Made by a program: the position numbers and the translations under genes. This document shows positions 1 through 5,667 of a stretch of 5,853 nucleotides of DNA, piece after piece (within the stretch, counting starts at the first letter, position 1; every line of letters begins with the position of its first letter). Source of the DNA: an uncultured Eubacteriales bacterium. GTDB taxonomy: Bacteria > Bacillota > Clostridia > Oscillospirales > Oscillospiraceae. Location of the stretch: the NCBI GenBank assembly GCA_900553545.1, contig USDP01000105.1, positions 1-5,853 of the forward strand, read 5' to 3'. The notes beneath the pieces were generated by a model that was given only the letters and a program-made list of their open reading frames with translations, was not told the DNA's origin and made no database searches.

Positions 1-2
1 GA

Positions 3-51
3 TTGAAACCGTTCTTTTCTTTCTGGCAGAGAAAGAAAAGAACGGTTTCAA
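3..51. repeat. Perfect 22-bp inverted repeat (stem-loop) downstream of rubrerythrin
   Basis: Bases 3-24 pair without mismatch with 30-51, leaving a 5-base loop (GGCAG, 25-29). Each arm carries GAAACCGTTC followed by a pyrimidine run, mirrored as a purine run. It begins 7 bases past the stop codon of the minus-strand rubrerythrin gene, so it may end or stabilise that transcript. Read in that direction, no run of U follows the stem (the next bases are TC), so it is not a classic intrinsic terminator. It could instead be a dispersed intergenic repeat. The stem is directly visible; its role is inferred. Confidence 0.75.
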
Positions 52-58
52 AAAGCCC

Positions 59-661
59 TCAGCTCTCTGGCAGCTTCCGCTCCGGGAGATCCCCGATGAC
101 CCAGCCCTGCGGCTTCTTACACACCGGGCAGACCTTCCATGCCTCCTCGGCCAGCACGATATGGCCGCAGTTCGCACAGCGCCAGACGATGGGCTTCCCC
201 TTTTTATAGAGCGTGCCGGTCTGCATCTGGCTGTACGCCTCGCGGAACACGTCGCGGTGCAGCCCCTCGATCTTCGCGATCTGCTCCCAGAGCGCCGCAA
301 CATCCGGGAACCCTTCCTCTCTGGCCGCGGCGGCGAACGCCGGATAGACATCCAGGAACTCCTGTTCCTCGCTGTGCGCGGCCTCGTAGAGGTTCTCCAT
401 CGTCACGCCGTGCGTAAACGGATAGCCCGCCGCAACGTCGATATTCTCAATCGGCTGCTTCCCGTGCTGCTGCAGCTTCTCCAAAAACTGCTCCGCATGG
501 GCCAGTTCATTGGCCGCCGTCTGGTCAAAGATGCGCGCCAGATACTCCCATCCCTCCGTCCGCGCCGTCGCGGCGTAAAGGGCGTAGCGCGTGCGCGCCT
601 GTGATTCCCCGGCGAACGATCGGGCCAGATTCTGACAGGTCTTCGTGTCCATAAACTCCAT
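59..661 (-). CDS. rbr: Rubrerythrin (non-haem di-iron peroxidase)
   Basis: A 200-residue cytoplasmic protein that, by family, reduces hydrogen peroxide to water in anaerobes using electrons passed through its rubredoxin-like centre. Residues about 5-145 form the ferritin-like four-helix domain. Likely di-iron ligands are E19 (in GESQARTRY), E52 and H55 (NELAHAE), E98 and E101 (HSEEQEF), and E132 and H135 (EGLH). Residues 160-185 form the rubredoxin-type domain with C162/C165 and C178/C181 (two CxxC pairs, 12 residues apart), followed by the usual KPQGW-like turn. Length matches the family (about 190-200). The ATG at 661 is chosen because AAAGGA lies 11 bases upstream; the in-frame ATG at 673 abuts that sequence with no spacer. 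The frame stays open far upstream, antisense to the neighbouring gene, but that part is not rubrerythrin. The gene is divergent from the metal-transport operon. No key residue is missing. Confidence 0.95.
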   Translation of the reverse strand: MEFMDTKTCQNLARSFAGESQARTRYALYAATARTEGWEYLARIFDQTAANELAHAEQFLEKLQQHGKQPIENIDVAAGYPFTHGVTMENLYEAAHSEEQEFLDVYPAFAAAAREEGFPDVAALWEQIAKIEGLHRDVFREAYSQMQTGTLYKKGKPIVWRCANCGHIVLAEEAWKVCPVCKKPQGWVIGDLPERKLPES

Positions 662-717
662 TGTGTCATCCATCCTTTCGCCGGTAGTATCTGCAAAACC
701 GGAAAAAGTATGACCGC

Positions 718-770
718 TTGACAGCCTTTGTATAATAGAATCAGATGAAAACACGAGCTTTCCAAAGGAA
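718..770 (+). promoter_or_regulatory. Candidate promoter and ribosome site of the metal-transport operon
   Basis: A consensus -10 box TATAAT sits at 731-736, and AAAGGAA at 764-770 gives a well-spaced ribosome site for the ATG at 779. A perfect TTGACA lies at 718-723, only 7 bp before the TATAAT, so the two cannot serve as one sigma-A promoter. No good -35 lies 16-18 bp upstream of TATAAT (708-713 is GTATGA). Either the TATAAT works with a weak -35, or TTGACA pairs with the poor TCAGAT at 741-746. I see no clear Fur, Zur, PerR or AdcR palindrome in 662-778. Confidence 0.4.
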
Positions 771-778
771 TTTTTGCA

Positions 779-1630
779 ATGAAACAACGATTTTTTTCCA
801 TCCTTCTGGCGCTGGCGCTGCTGCTTTCCGGCTGCGCCGCACAAAAAAGCGAACCATCCGCCGACATCCTCGCCACGACCGCGCCTGTCGCGCAGATCGT
901 GGGGGCCATCACGGCTGGAACGGATCTGACCGTCGCAACGCTCATTTCCGAGCCAGTCTCTTGTGTCCACGACTATGCCCTCTCCGTCGATCAGATGCGC
1001 GCCGTCGAGCAGGCGAAGCTCATCGTTATCAGCGGCGCAGGACTCGAAGAATTTATGGGCGACACTCTTGCCTCCTGCGACGTTGTCATCGACGCCTCCG
1101 AAGGTCTGGCGCTCCTGCCCGGCGAGGAGGGCGAATCCGACCCGCACACCTGGCTCGCGCCGGAGAACATGATCGCCATGACCCACACCGTCGAGACCGC
1201 GCTCGCCGCGGAATATCCGCAGCACGCCGCCCTGTTCGCGGAAAACGCGGACATCTGGTGCGAAAAACTGGACGAGCTGCAGTCCTACGGCGAGCAGCAT
1301 CTTGCCGATCTCTCCTGCCGCAGGCTCGTCACCTTCCACGACGGCTTTGCCTACTTTGCCAAGGCTTTTGATCTGGAAATCGCTGCCTCGATGGAAATTG
1401 AAGCGGGAAGCGAACCCTCTGCCCGTGAGCTTGAGGAGATCATTTCCCTCCTGCAAGATCAGAACATCCCCGCCGTTTTCACCGAGATCAACGGCACGGC
1501 AGACGCCGCGGAGCTTGTCGCGCGTGAGACGGGCTGCGCCGTCTTCTCGCTGGACACTGCCATCAGCAGCGTCAACTACCTCTCCGCCATGACCCAGAAT
1601 ATCGACACCATAAAGGAAGCATTGGGATGA
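779..1630 (+). CDS. znuA: Zinc-type ABC transporter substrate-binding lipoprotein (ZnuA/AdcA/TroA family)
   Basis: A 283-residue extracytoplasmic binding protein (cluster A-I) that would capture Zn2+ and hand it to the permease. Residues 1-19 are a lipoprotein signal: K2 and R4, a hydrophobic core, and lipobox LSGC with C19 as the lipidated residue. Candidate metal ligands are H64 (CVHDY), H123 (DPHTW), H187 (TFHDGF) and D259 (SLDTAIS). A His as third ligand is typical of zinc or TroA-like proteins, whereas manganese binders such as PsaA carry Glu there. The usual His-rich loop before DPHTW is absent; a short acidic stretch (GEEGESD, 115-121) takes its place. Five further cysteines (62, 100, 161, 180, 253) follow the lipobox, one two residues from H64. 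The ATG at 779 has AAAGGAA about 8 bases upstream and gives a proper signal peptide. The stop overlaps the ATPase start. Zinc is favoured, but manganese cannot be excluded. Confidence 0.92.
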   Translation: MKQRFFSILLALALLLSGCAAQKSEPSADILATTAPVAQIVGAITAGTDLTVATLISEPVSCVHDYALSVDQMRAVEQAKLIVISGAGLEEFMGDTLASCDVVIDASEGLALLPGEEGESDPHTWLAPENMIAMTHTVETALAAEYPQHAALFAENADIWCEKLDELQSYGEQHLADLSCRRLVTFHDGFAYFAKAFDLEIAASMEIEAGSEPSARELEEIISLLQDQNIPAVFTEINGTADAAELVARETGCAVFSLDTAISSVNYLSAMTQNIDTIKEALG

Positions 1631-2388
1631 TACCATTCAAACACCCGAACGGCGGCGACTGCGAACACGCCTGCTGCCTGAAAATCGAACATTTATCTGT
1701 CAAATTTGGCGGCGAGGCCGCGCTGGACGACGTCAATCTGCACATGCACTGTGGGCAGATGGTCGCCCTCATTGGACCGAACGGCGCGGGCAAATCCACG
1801 CTCATCCGCGCCATCCTCGGCCAGCGGGAATACGAGGGCAAGATCACGTTCCACTCCGCCGATGGCCGCGAGGAAAAGCTCCGCATCGGCTATGTCCCGC
1901 AGAGCCCCACGTTCGACCCGGCCGACGCGGTCAGCGTCATGGACCTGTTCACCTGCTGCATCTTCAAGCGCCCGGCTTTCCTGCGCCCGACGCGCGCAAT
2001 GCGCGAAAAAGTGATCGAGTGCCTCACGCGCGTCCACGGCGAGGGCCTGATTGACAAGCGCGTCGGCACGCTCTCCGGCGGCGAGCTTCAGCGCGTACTG
2101 CTCGCCCTCGCGCTCGAACCGATGCCGAATATTCTGATCCTGGACGAGCCGCTCTCCGGCGTCGACGTCGAGGGTATGGAGCTGCTGATGCAGATGCTCG
2201 ACGAGATCCGCAAAAAATACGACCTCTCCATTCTCATGACCACGCACGATTTTTCGATGCTGCCGCGCTATTGCGACCGGGTCGTGCTGCTCGCGGGCGG
2301 AAAGCTCATCAAGAAAGGAACTCCGCTGGACGTACTGAACTCGGACGAGTTCGCCCGCGCGTTCCACATGGGAGGTGGCGCGGAATGA
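1627..2388 (+). CDS. znuC: Zinc-type ABC transporter ATP-binding protein (ZnuC-like)
   Basis: The 253-residue cytoplasmic ATPase powers import through the partner permease. All nucleotide-binding motifs are intact: Walker A GPNGAGKST (50-58), Q-loop Q92 (YVPQ), signature LSGGELQ (149-155), Walker B ILILDEP (169-175) with catalytic E174, D-loop SGVD (177-180) and switch H207 (TTHD). Before the ABC fold is a short N-terminal extension with H6, C12, H14, C16 and C17, and just before Walker A lies HMHCG (39-43). Together these could bind metal, which is unusual for an ABC ATPase but suits a metal importer. The start ATG at 1627 overlaps the preceding stop as ATGA, with AGGA 9 bases upstream; the stop overlaps the permease start in the same way. 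Translational coupling across the operon is therefore likely. The family also serves Mn2+ importers, so the metal is assigned from the neighbouring binding protein. Confidence 0.93.
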   Translation: MIPFKHPNGGDCEHACCLKIEHLSVKFGGEAALDDVNLHMHCGQMVALIGPNGAGKSTLIRAILGQREYEGKITFHSADGREEKLRIGYVPQSPTFDPADAVSVMDLFTCCIFKRPAFLRPTRAMREKVIECLTRVHGEGLIDKRVGTLSGGELQRVLLALALEPMPNILILDEPLSGVDVEGMELLMQMLDEIRKKYDLSILMTTHDFSMLPRYCDRVVLLAGGKLIKKGTPLDVLNSDEFARAFHMGGGAE

Positions 2389-3224
2389 GTCTCTGGTATG
2401 CCCTCTGCGACGCGCTTGGCGCAGAGTTTTTGTCGATGAACTTCATGAGAAACGCGCTGCTCGCCGTCATCGTCATGGCGCCGCTCTTCGGCCTGCTGTC
2501 CACGATGATCGTCACGGGCAAGATGAGCTTTTTCTCCGACGCGCTCGGCCATTCCGGCTTCACAGGCATCGCCATCGGCGTGCTCTGCGGCGCGGCGCTG
2601 CCGATCTGGTGGGCTGTCGGGCTGGCGGTGGCGTTCGCGCTGCTGTTCTCGTTCGTGCGCAGCCGGTCGAGCCAGTCGGCGGACACGATCATCGGCGTCT
2701 TTTCGTCCACAGCAGTCGCCCTCGGCATCTTCATCGCCACGATGGGCGGCGGGAGCTTTACCAAATTCAATAAATACCTGATCGGCGACATTCTCTCCGT
2801 CACGCCCGGCGAGATCGGCGCGCTCGCGCTCGTGCTGCTGGCGGTCGCGGCCCTCTGGGTGCTCTGCTCCAATCAGCTGATCCTGACGGCCATCCATCCA
2901 CAGCTGGCCTCCTCGCGCGGCGTGAAGACCGCGCGGAACGAGACGCTTTTCACGGTCGTCATTGCCGTCGTCGTCACGCTCGCGATGAGCTGGGTGGGCC
3001 TCATGGTCATCAACTCGCTGCTCGTCCTCCCGGCGGCCTCGGCGCGCAACGTCGCGAAAAATGTCCGGCAGTATCACCTGTTTTCCGTGCTCGGCGCCCT
3101 TCTTGCCTCGGTCGCGGGATTGATCCTCGCCTATTACCTTGGCTGCTCGGCAGGCGCGACGATCGCGCTGCTGCTCGCGCTCTTCTTCGCCGTGACGTTT
3201 GCCCTTCGCCGTACCCGCGCCTGA
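2385..3224 (+). CDS. znuB: Zinc-type ABC transporter permease (ZnuB-like, ABC-3 family)
   Basis: A 279-residue integral membrane protein forming the channel of the metal importer. Hydrophobic segments can be seen at about 22-44, 57-91, 101-120, 144-162, 188-215, 233-252 and 255-273; some probably hold two helices, consistent with the 8-9 of the ABC-3 family. Family hallmarks are present: SFFSDALGHSGFTGIAIG (48-65), DTIIGVFSSTAVALG (100-114), YLIGDILSVTPGEIG (131-145) and VGLMVINSLLVLPAASAR (204-221). A short Arg-rich tail (RRTRA) ends the protein in the cytoplasm. The ATG at 2385 is preferred over an upstream in-frame ATG at 2271 because it overlaps the ATPase stop (ATGA) and has GGGAGGTGG 9 bases upstream; the upstream start would add 38 residues that do not look like the family. 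A terminator follows 13 bases after the stop, so the operon ends here. Confidence 0.93.
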   Translation: MSLWYALCDALGAEFLSMNFMRNALLAVIVMAPLFGLLSTMIVTGKMSFFSDALGHSGFTGIAIGVLCGAALPIWWAVGLAVAFALLFSFVRSRSSQSADTIIGVFSSTAVALGIFIATMGGGSFTKFNKYLIGDILSVTPGEIGALALVLLAVAALWVLCSNQLILTAIHPQLASSRGVKTARNETLFTVVIAVVVTLAMSWVGLMVINSLLVLPAASARNVAKNVRQYHLFSVLGALLASVAGLILAYYLGCSAGATIALLLALFFAVTFALRRTRA

Positions 3225-3237
3225 TCAAACGGTATCT

Positions 3238-3267
3238 AAGGCCCCCTCTACTTAAAAGGGGCCTTTT
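3238..3267 (+). terminator. Intrinsic terminator of the metal-transport operon
   Basis: AAGGCCCC (3238-3245) pairs perfectly with GGGGCCTT (3258-3265) around a 12-base loop, and T's run to 3267. It begins 13 bases after the permease stop. The U run is short (four), but the GC-rich stem and position fit rho-independent termination. Confidence 0.8.
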
Positions 3268-3284
3268 CCGCTGCGGCGAGGATT

Positions 3285-3306
3285 GGGCAAACAGAGCCTT
3301 TTGCCC
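3285..3306. repeat. Small inverted repeat between two terminators
   Basis: GGGCAAA (3285-3291) pairs with TTTGCCC (3300-3306) around an 8-base loop. On the minus strand it is led by TTGTAGGGGC, a phrase I associate from memory with dispersed intergenic repeats in some gut clostridia; I cannot confirm copy number from one window. No gene is visible between 3225 and 3373. Confidence 0.45.
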
Positions 3307-3332
3307 CTACAACAAAATTCCAGAACACAGCA

Positions 3333-3363
3333 AACCCCCGGCCCGCGATGCAGGCCGGGGGTT
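3333..3363 (-). terminator. Terminator hairpin of the putP transcript
   Basis: An 11-bp perfect stem, AACCCCCGGCC (3333-3343) with GGCCGGGGGTT (3353-3363), around a 9-base loop. It starts 10 bases beyond the putP stop when read on the minus strand. The following T run is short (TTTG), so termination rests mostly on the very stable GC stem. It could also act on transcripts from the convergent operon. Confidence 0.72.
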
Positions 3364-3373
3364 CATATTTCTT

Positions 3374-4876
3374 TCAATCTTCTTTCAGCAGCATTGTGGC
3401 CTTGTCGTAGATGTCCGTGATCTCCTTGGCCGGGGCCTTGTCGAGCAGCGTCGCAACCACGGCACACAGCATACCCGCGATGAAGCCGGGCAGCAGCTCA
3501 TAGATGCCCGTCGAGGCCGACAGGAAGCTGTACCACAGTACATCGACCAGCGCACCGCCGACCACGCCCGCGATCGCACCGCGGTACGTGAAGCGCCGCC
3601 AGAACAGCGACAGGATGACGACCGGGCCGAACGCCGAGCCGAAGCCGCCCCAGGCGTTCTCCACCATGTTCATGATGGCCTGTGCGCCTTCGCCCTTGTT
3701 CGTCGCAATGATGTAGGCCACCACCGCAACCACCAGCACGACCACACGCCCGACCCAGAGGATCTCCTTGTCCGAGGCGTTCTTGCGGAACGCAGGCTTG
3801 TAGATGTCCGACGTGAACGAGCTGGACGCGACCAGCAGCTGGCTGTCCGCCGTGGACATGGACGCCGCCATGATCGCCGCGAGCAGCACGCCAGCGATGA
3901 AAGCCGGGAACAGCCGCCGTGCCAGCGTGATGAAGATGGTCTTCTGCATCCCGTTTGCCAGCAGCTCCTCCGCCACCAGCATCCGCCCGAAATACGCGAT
4001 CAGGCACACGGAGCCGAGCGACAGCACAACCCAGATGATGGCGACCGTCGCGCTCTTTTTCACCATCGACGCCTTTTCGATTGACATGAAGCGCACGATG
4101 ATGTGCGGCATGCCGAAATAGCCGAGGCCCCACGCGAGGCCGGAGGCGATATCCTTCCAGCTGGCCGTGAACAGGCTGCTGCCGAAGGCATATTCCGTGC
4201 CGTCATTGCCGACGATGACCTTCGAGAGCAGGCCGGTGTCCAGCTGCTCGGTCGCCACAATCATGATCGGAATGGCCAGCACGGCCACCAGCATCAGCAG
4301 GCCTTGGAAAAAGTCCGTCCAGCACACGGCCTTGAAGCCGCCAAGGAACGTGTAGAGGATCATGATCGCCGCGAAGATCAGCATTGCCGTCTGATTCGAA
4401 AGGCTGGGGAAGACCGTCGTGAACACCGTCGCGCCGGAGACGAACGCTGACGCCACATAGATCGTGAAGCACACGAGGAAGATGACCGCGCAGATGATCT
4501 GCAAGGCAAGGCTCTTGGTCGCGAAGCGGTTCGAGAGGTACTGCGGAAGCGTGATGGAGTCCTTCGCCGCCTCGGAGAAGCAGCGCAGCCGCCGCGCGAC
4601 CAGGATCCAGTTCAGGGCCGTGCCGATGGCGAGTCCGATGCCGATCCAGATCTGGCCAAAGCCGAAGGCCAGGATGCTGCCCGGCAGGCCCATCAGCAGC
4701 CACGCCGACATGTCAGACGCCTGCGCGCTCATCGCCGTGACCCACGGACCCATGCTGCGCCCGCCGAGGAAATATTCCTTTTCGCCCGCGCCGCGCTCTT
4801 TGAAGAAGAAAAAGACGCCGATGCCGAGCATCAGGATAAAATACAATACAAATGCCAATACTTCGCCGTTGTCCAT
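3374..4876 (-). CDS. putP: Sodium/proline symporter (PutP, SSS family)
   Basis: A 500-residue membrane symporter of the sodium:solute (SSSF) family, expected to import proline with Na+. Length matches E. coli PutP (502), and recalled key residues fall at the same numbers: R40 (LGGRSMGP), D55 and S57 in SDMSAW (54-59), and W59. The second Na+ site motif is present as AASMSTADSQ with S341/T342. TLPQYLSNRF (109-118), GLGYFGMPHII (250-260), VGRVVVLVVAVVA (375-387) and AWGGFGSAFGPVV (408-420) also match the family. E. coli has Gly at 58 where this protein has Ala. Other SSS members carry different solutes, but similarity to PutP is high along the whole length. The ATG at 4876 is chosen over a TTG at 4894: GGGAG lies 11 bases upstream, while the TTG has no ribosome site. 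The gene lies downstream of a tetR gene in the same direction, beyond a 190-bp gap with its own promoter. Confidence 0.95.
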   Translation of the reverse strand: MDNGEVLAFVLYFILMLGIGVFFFFKERGAGEKEYFLGGRSMGPWVTAMSAQASDMSAWLLMGLPGSILAFGFGQIWIGIGLAIGTALNWILVARRLRCFSEAAKDSITLPQYLSNRFATKSLALQIICAVIFLVCFTIYVASAFVSGATVFTTVFPSLSNQTAMLIFAAIMILYTFLGGFKAVCWTDFFQGLLMLVAVLAIPIMIVATEQLDTGLLSKVIVGNDGTEYAFGSSLFTASWKDIASGLAWGLGYFGMPHIIVRFMSIEKASMVKKSATVAIIWVVLSLGSVCLIAYFGRMLVAEELLANGMQKTIFITLARRLFPAFIAGVLLAAIMAASMSTADSQLLVASSSFTSDIYKPAFRKNASDKEILWVGRVVVLVVAVVAYIIATNKGEGAQAIMNMVENAWGGFGSAFGPVVILSLFWRRFTYRGAIAGVVGGALVDVLWYSFLSASTGIYELLPGFIAGMLCAVVATLLDKAPAKEITDIYDKATMLLKED

Positions 4877-4908
4877 GATGCGATACACTCCCAAAAAATT
4901 CTGGCGTT

Positions 4909-4937
4909 ATCTTAACACAACAGAAACTAGACCGCAA
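4909..4937 (-). promoter_or_regulatory. Candidate putP promoter
   Basis: On the minus strand TTGCGG (4937-4932) and TAAGAT (4914-4909) are separated by 17 bp. TAAGAT matches the -10 consensus at five of six bases; the -35 is weak. Transcription would begin near 4902, giving a leader of about 26 bases containing GGGAG. The -35 touches the outer end of the 44-bp palindrome, so a protein bound there would interfere with or assist polymerase. Confidence 0.5.
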
Positions 4938-4980
4938 TGCAGAACGGAGTATAGACTATAGTCTATACTCCGTTCTGCAT
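4937..4980. promoter_or_regulatory. 44-bp perfect palindrome, candidate operator
   Basis: Bases 4937-4958 are the exact reverse complement of 4959-4980, centred on CTA|TAG with no spacer and no mismatch; pairing stops at 4936/4981. The inner 18 bp read TATAGACTATAGTCTATA, which resembles TetR-family operators; the outer arms carry ATGCAGAACGG. It lies between a tetR gene and putP, its edge touching the putP -35. No U run follows on either strand, so it is not an ordinary terminator. Operator function for the adjacent regulator is inferred from position and symmetry. Confidence 0.7.
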
Positions 4981-4994
4981 ATTGTTGAAAATCT

Positions 4995-5034
4995 GTTATA
5001 TCTTAACGAAAATTTTACCGTACAAATTCCGTAC
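4995..5034. repeat. Short repeats in the tetR-putP intergenic region
   Basis: CCGTAC occurs at 5018-5023 and again at 5029-5034, one helical turn (11 bp) apart. GTTATATCTTAAC at 4995-5007 echoes GTTATCTTAAC at 4906-4916, the latter holding the putP -10 on the minus strand. The two GTTA/TAAC elements flank the large palindrome. They may be protein sites, duplicated promoter elements or chance in AT-rich DNA. Confidence 0.3.
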
Positions 5035-5066
5035 TTTTTTCAGCACGATTTCCAGACAGAAAAGAT

Positions 5067-5654
5067 TTATTTTTTCTGAAAGGCTGCGAGCAGCATCGGC
5101 ATCGTGCGCTCGGCGTAGGATTTCAGCGAATAGTCGCCGTTGCAGATGCACCAGTCGTACATCAGCCCGCGCTCGAGGAGCGCGTAGAGCTTCGACAGCT
5201 CATTCACCGTCACGTCGTCACGGATCTGCCCGCGCTGCTGCCCCTCGGCGAAGATCGTCCGCAGCACGCGATAGTAGACCCTGCTGTGGTCGAGTAGGTG
5301 CCGCTCGCCCTTTGTGATGAGCTGTGAGGAAAACAGCCGCGCCAGTAGCTCCAGCGAGACTGTGTCCTCGATGAAGCCGAACAGCTCCCGCGTCAGATAC
5401 GCCAGCTTCTCCAAACTGCCCATCTCCACCGGGATGCCGGGCCAGAGTTCCTCATACTTCTCGTCGAACAGAATCGACAATGAGCTGAGCAGCGCGTCCT
5501 TCCCGTCAAAATAGTGGTAGAACGAACCCTTTGACGTCCCCGATTCCTCCACGATGTCGTCCACCGTCGTGTTGTCGTACCCCTGCTCGTAGAACAGCCG
5601 CCAAGCGGCGGAGACGATCTTCTTCTTTGTCGTTTTTGTTCTCTTGCCGCCCAT
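5067..5654 (-). CDS. TetR/AcrR-family transcriptional regulator
   Basis: A 195-residue cytoplasmic DNA-binding protein. A basic N-terminus (KRTKTTKKK, 4-12) leads into the TetR N-terminal domain. The helix-turn-helix spans about 29-55, with TTVDDIVEESG (29-39), TSKGSFYHYF (40-49) and the typical GKDAL (51-55). Residues about 60-195 form the helical ligand and dimer domain; YDWCICNGDYSL (166-177) resembles a motif I associate with clostridial TetR proteins, but the ligand cannot be told. The ATG at 5654 is chosen because AGAAGG lies 6 bases upstream and the protein then begins as the family usually does; an in-frame ATG at 5738 would add 28 residues overlapping the preceding gene. The start is 13 bp after the upstream stop, so the two genes are probably co-transcribed. 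Its likely target is the palindrome near putP, though some TetR proteins act on their own operon instead. Confidence 0.93.
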   Translation of the reverse strand: MGGKRTKTTKKKIVSAAWRLFYEQGYDNTTVDDIVEESGTSKGSFYHYFDGKDALLSSLSILFDEKYEELWPGIPVEMGSLEKLAYLTRELFGFIEDTVSLELLARLFSSQLITKGERHLLDHSRVYYRVLRTIFAEGQQRGQIRDDVTVNELSKLYALLERGLMYDWCICNGDYSLKSYAERTMPMLLAAFQKK

Positions 5655-5667
5655 GGCGCACCTTCTT

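Noticed and set aside
9..45. CCGTTCT/AGAACGG shared by the left-end hairpin and the 44-bp palindrome
   Set aside because: Only seven bases, with arms in opposite order; likely chance.
674..1636. Open reading frame continuing upstream of rubrerythrin for more than 300 codons on the minus strand
   Set aside because: It is antisense to the binding-protein gene, gives a low-complexity charged sequence with no family resemblance, and reflects GC-rich codon use. Rubrerythrin starts near 661.
1693..3077. Long minus-strand frames antisense to the ATPase and permease (1693-2367 and 2268-3077)
   Set aside because: Rich in Arg, Asp, His and Glu with no domain; typical shadows of GC-rich genes on the other strand.
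3498..4703. Alternative minus-strand frames inside putP (3498-4133 and 4203-4703)
   Set aside because: Out-of-frame shadows; the PutP frame matches its family along the full length.
4877..4894. TTG start at 4894 for PutP
   Set aside because: No ribosome site precedes it, while GGGAG is well placed for the ATG at 4876.
4937..4980. Palindrome as the tetR terminator or an insertion-sequence end
   Set aside because: No U run follows on either strand, no transposase or target-site duplication is visible, and it has no loop.
5057..5078. Weak hairpin CAGAAAA/TTTTCTG at the tetR stop
   Set aside because: Seven AT-rich pairs overlapping the end of the coding region; too weak to call a terminator.
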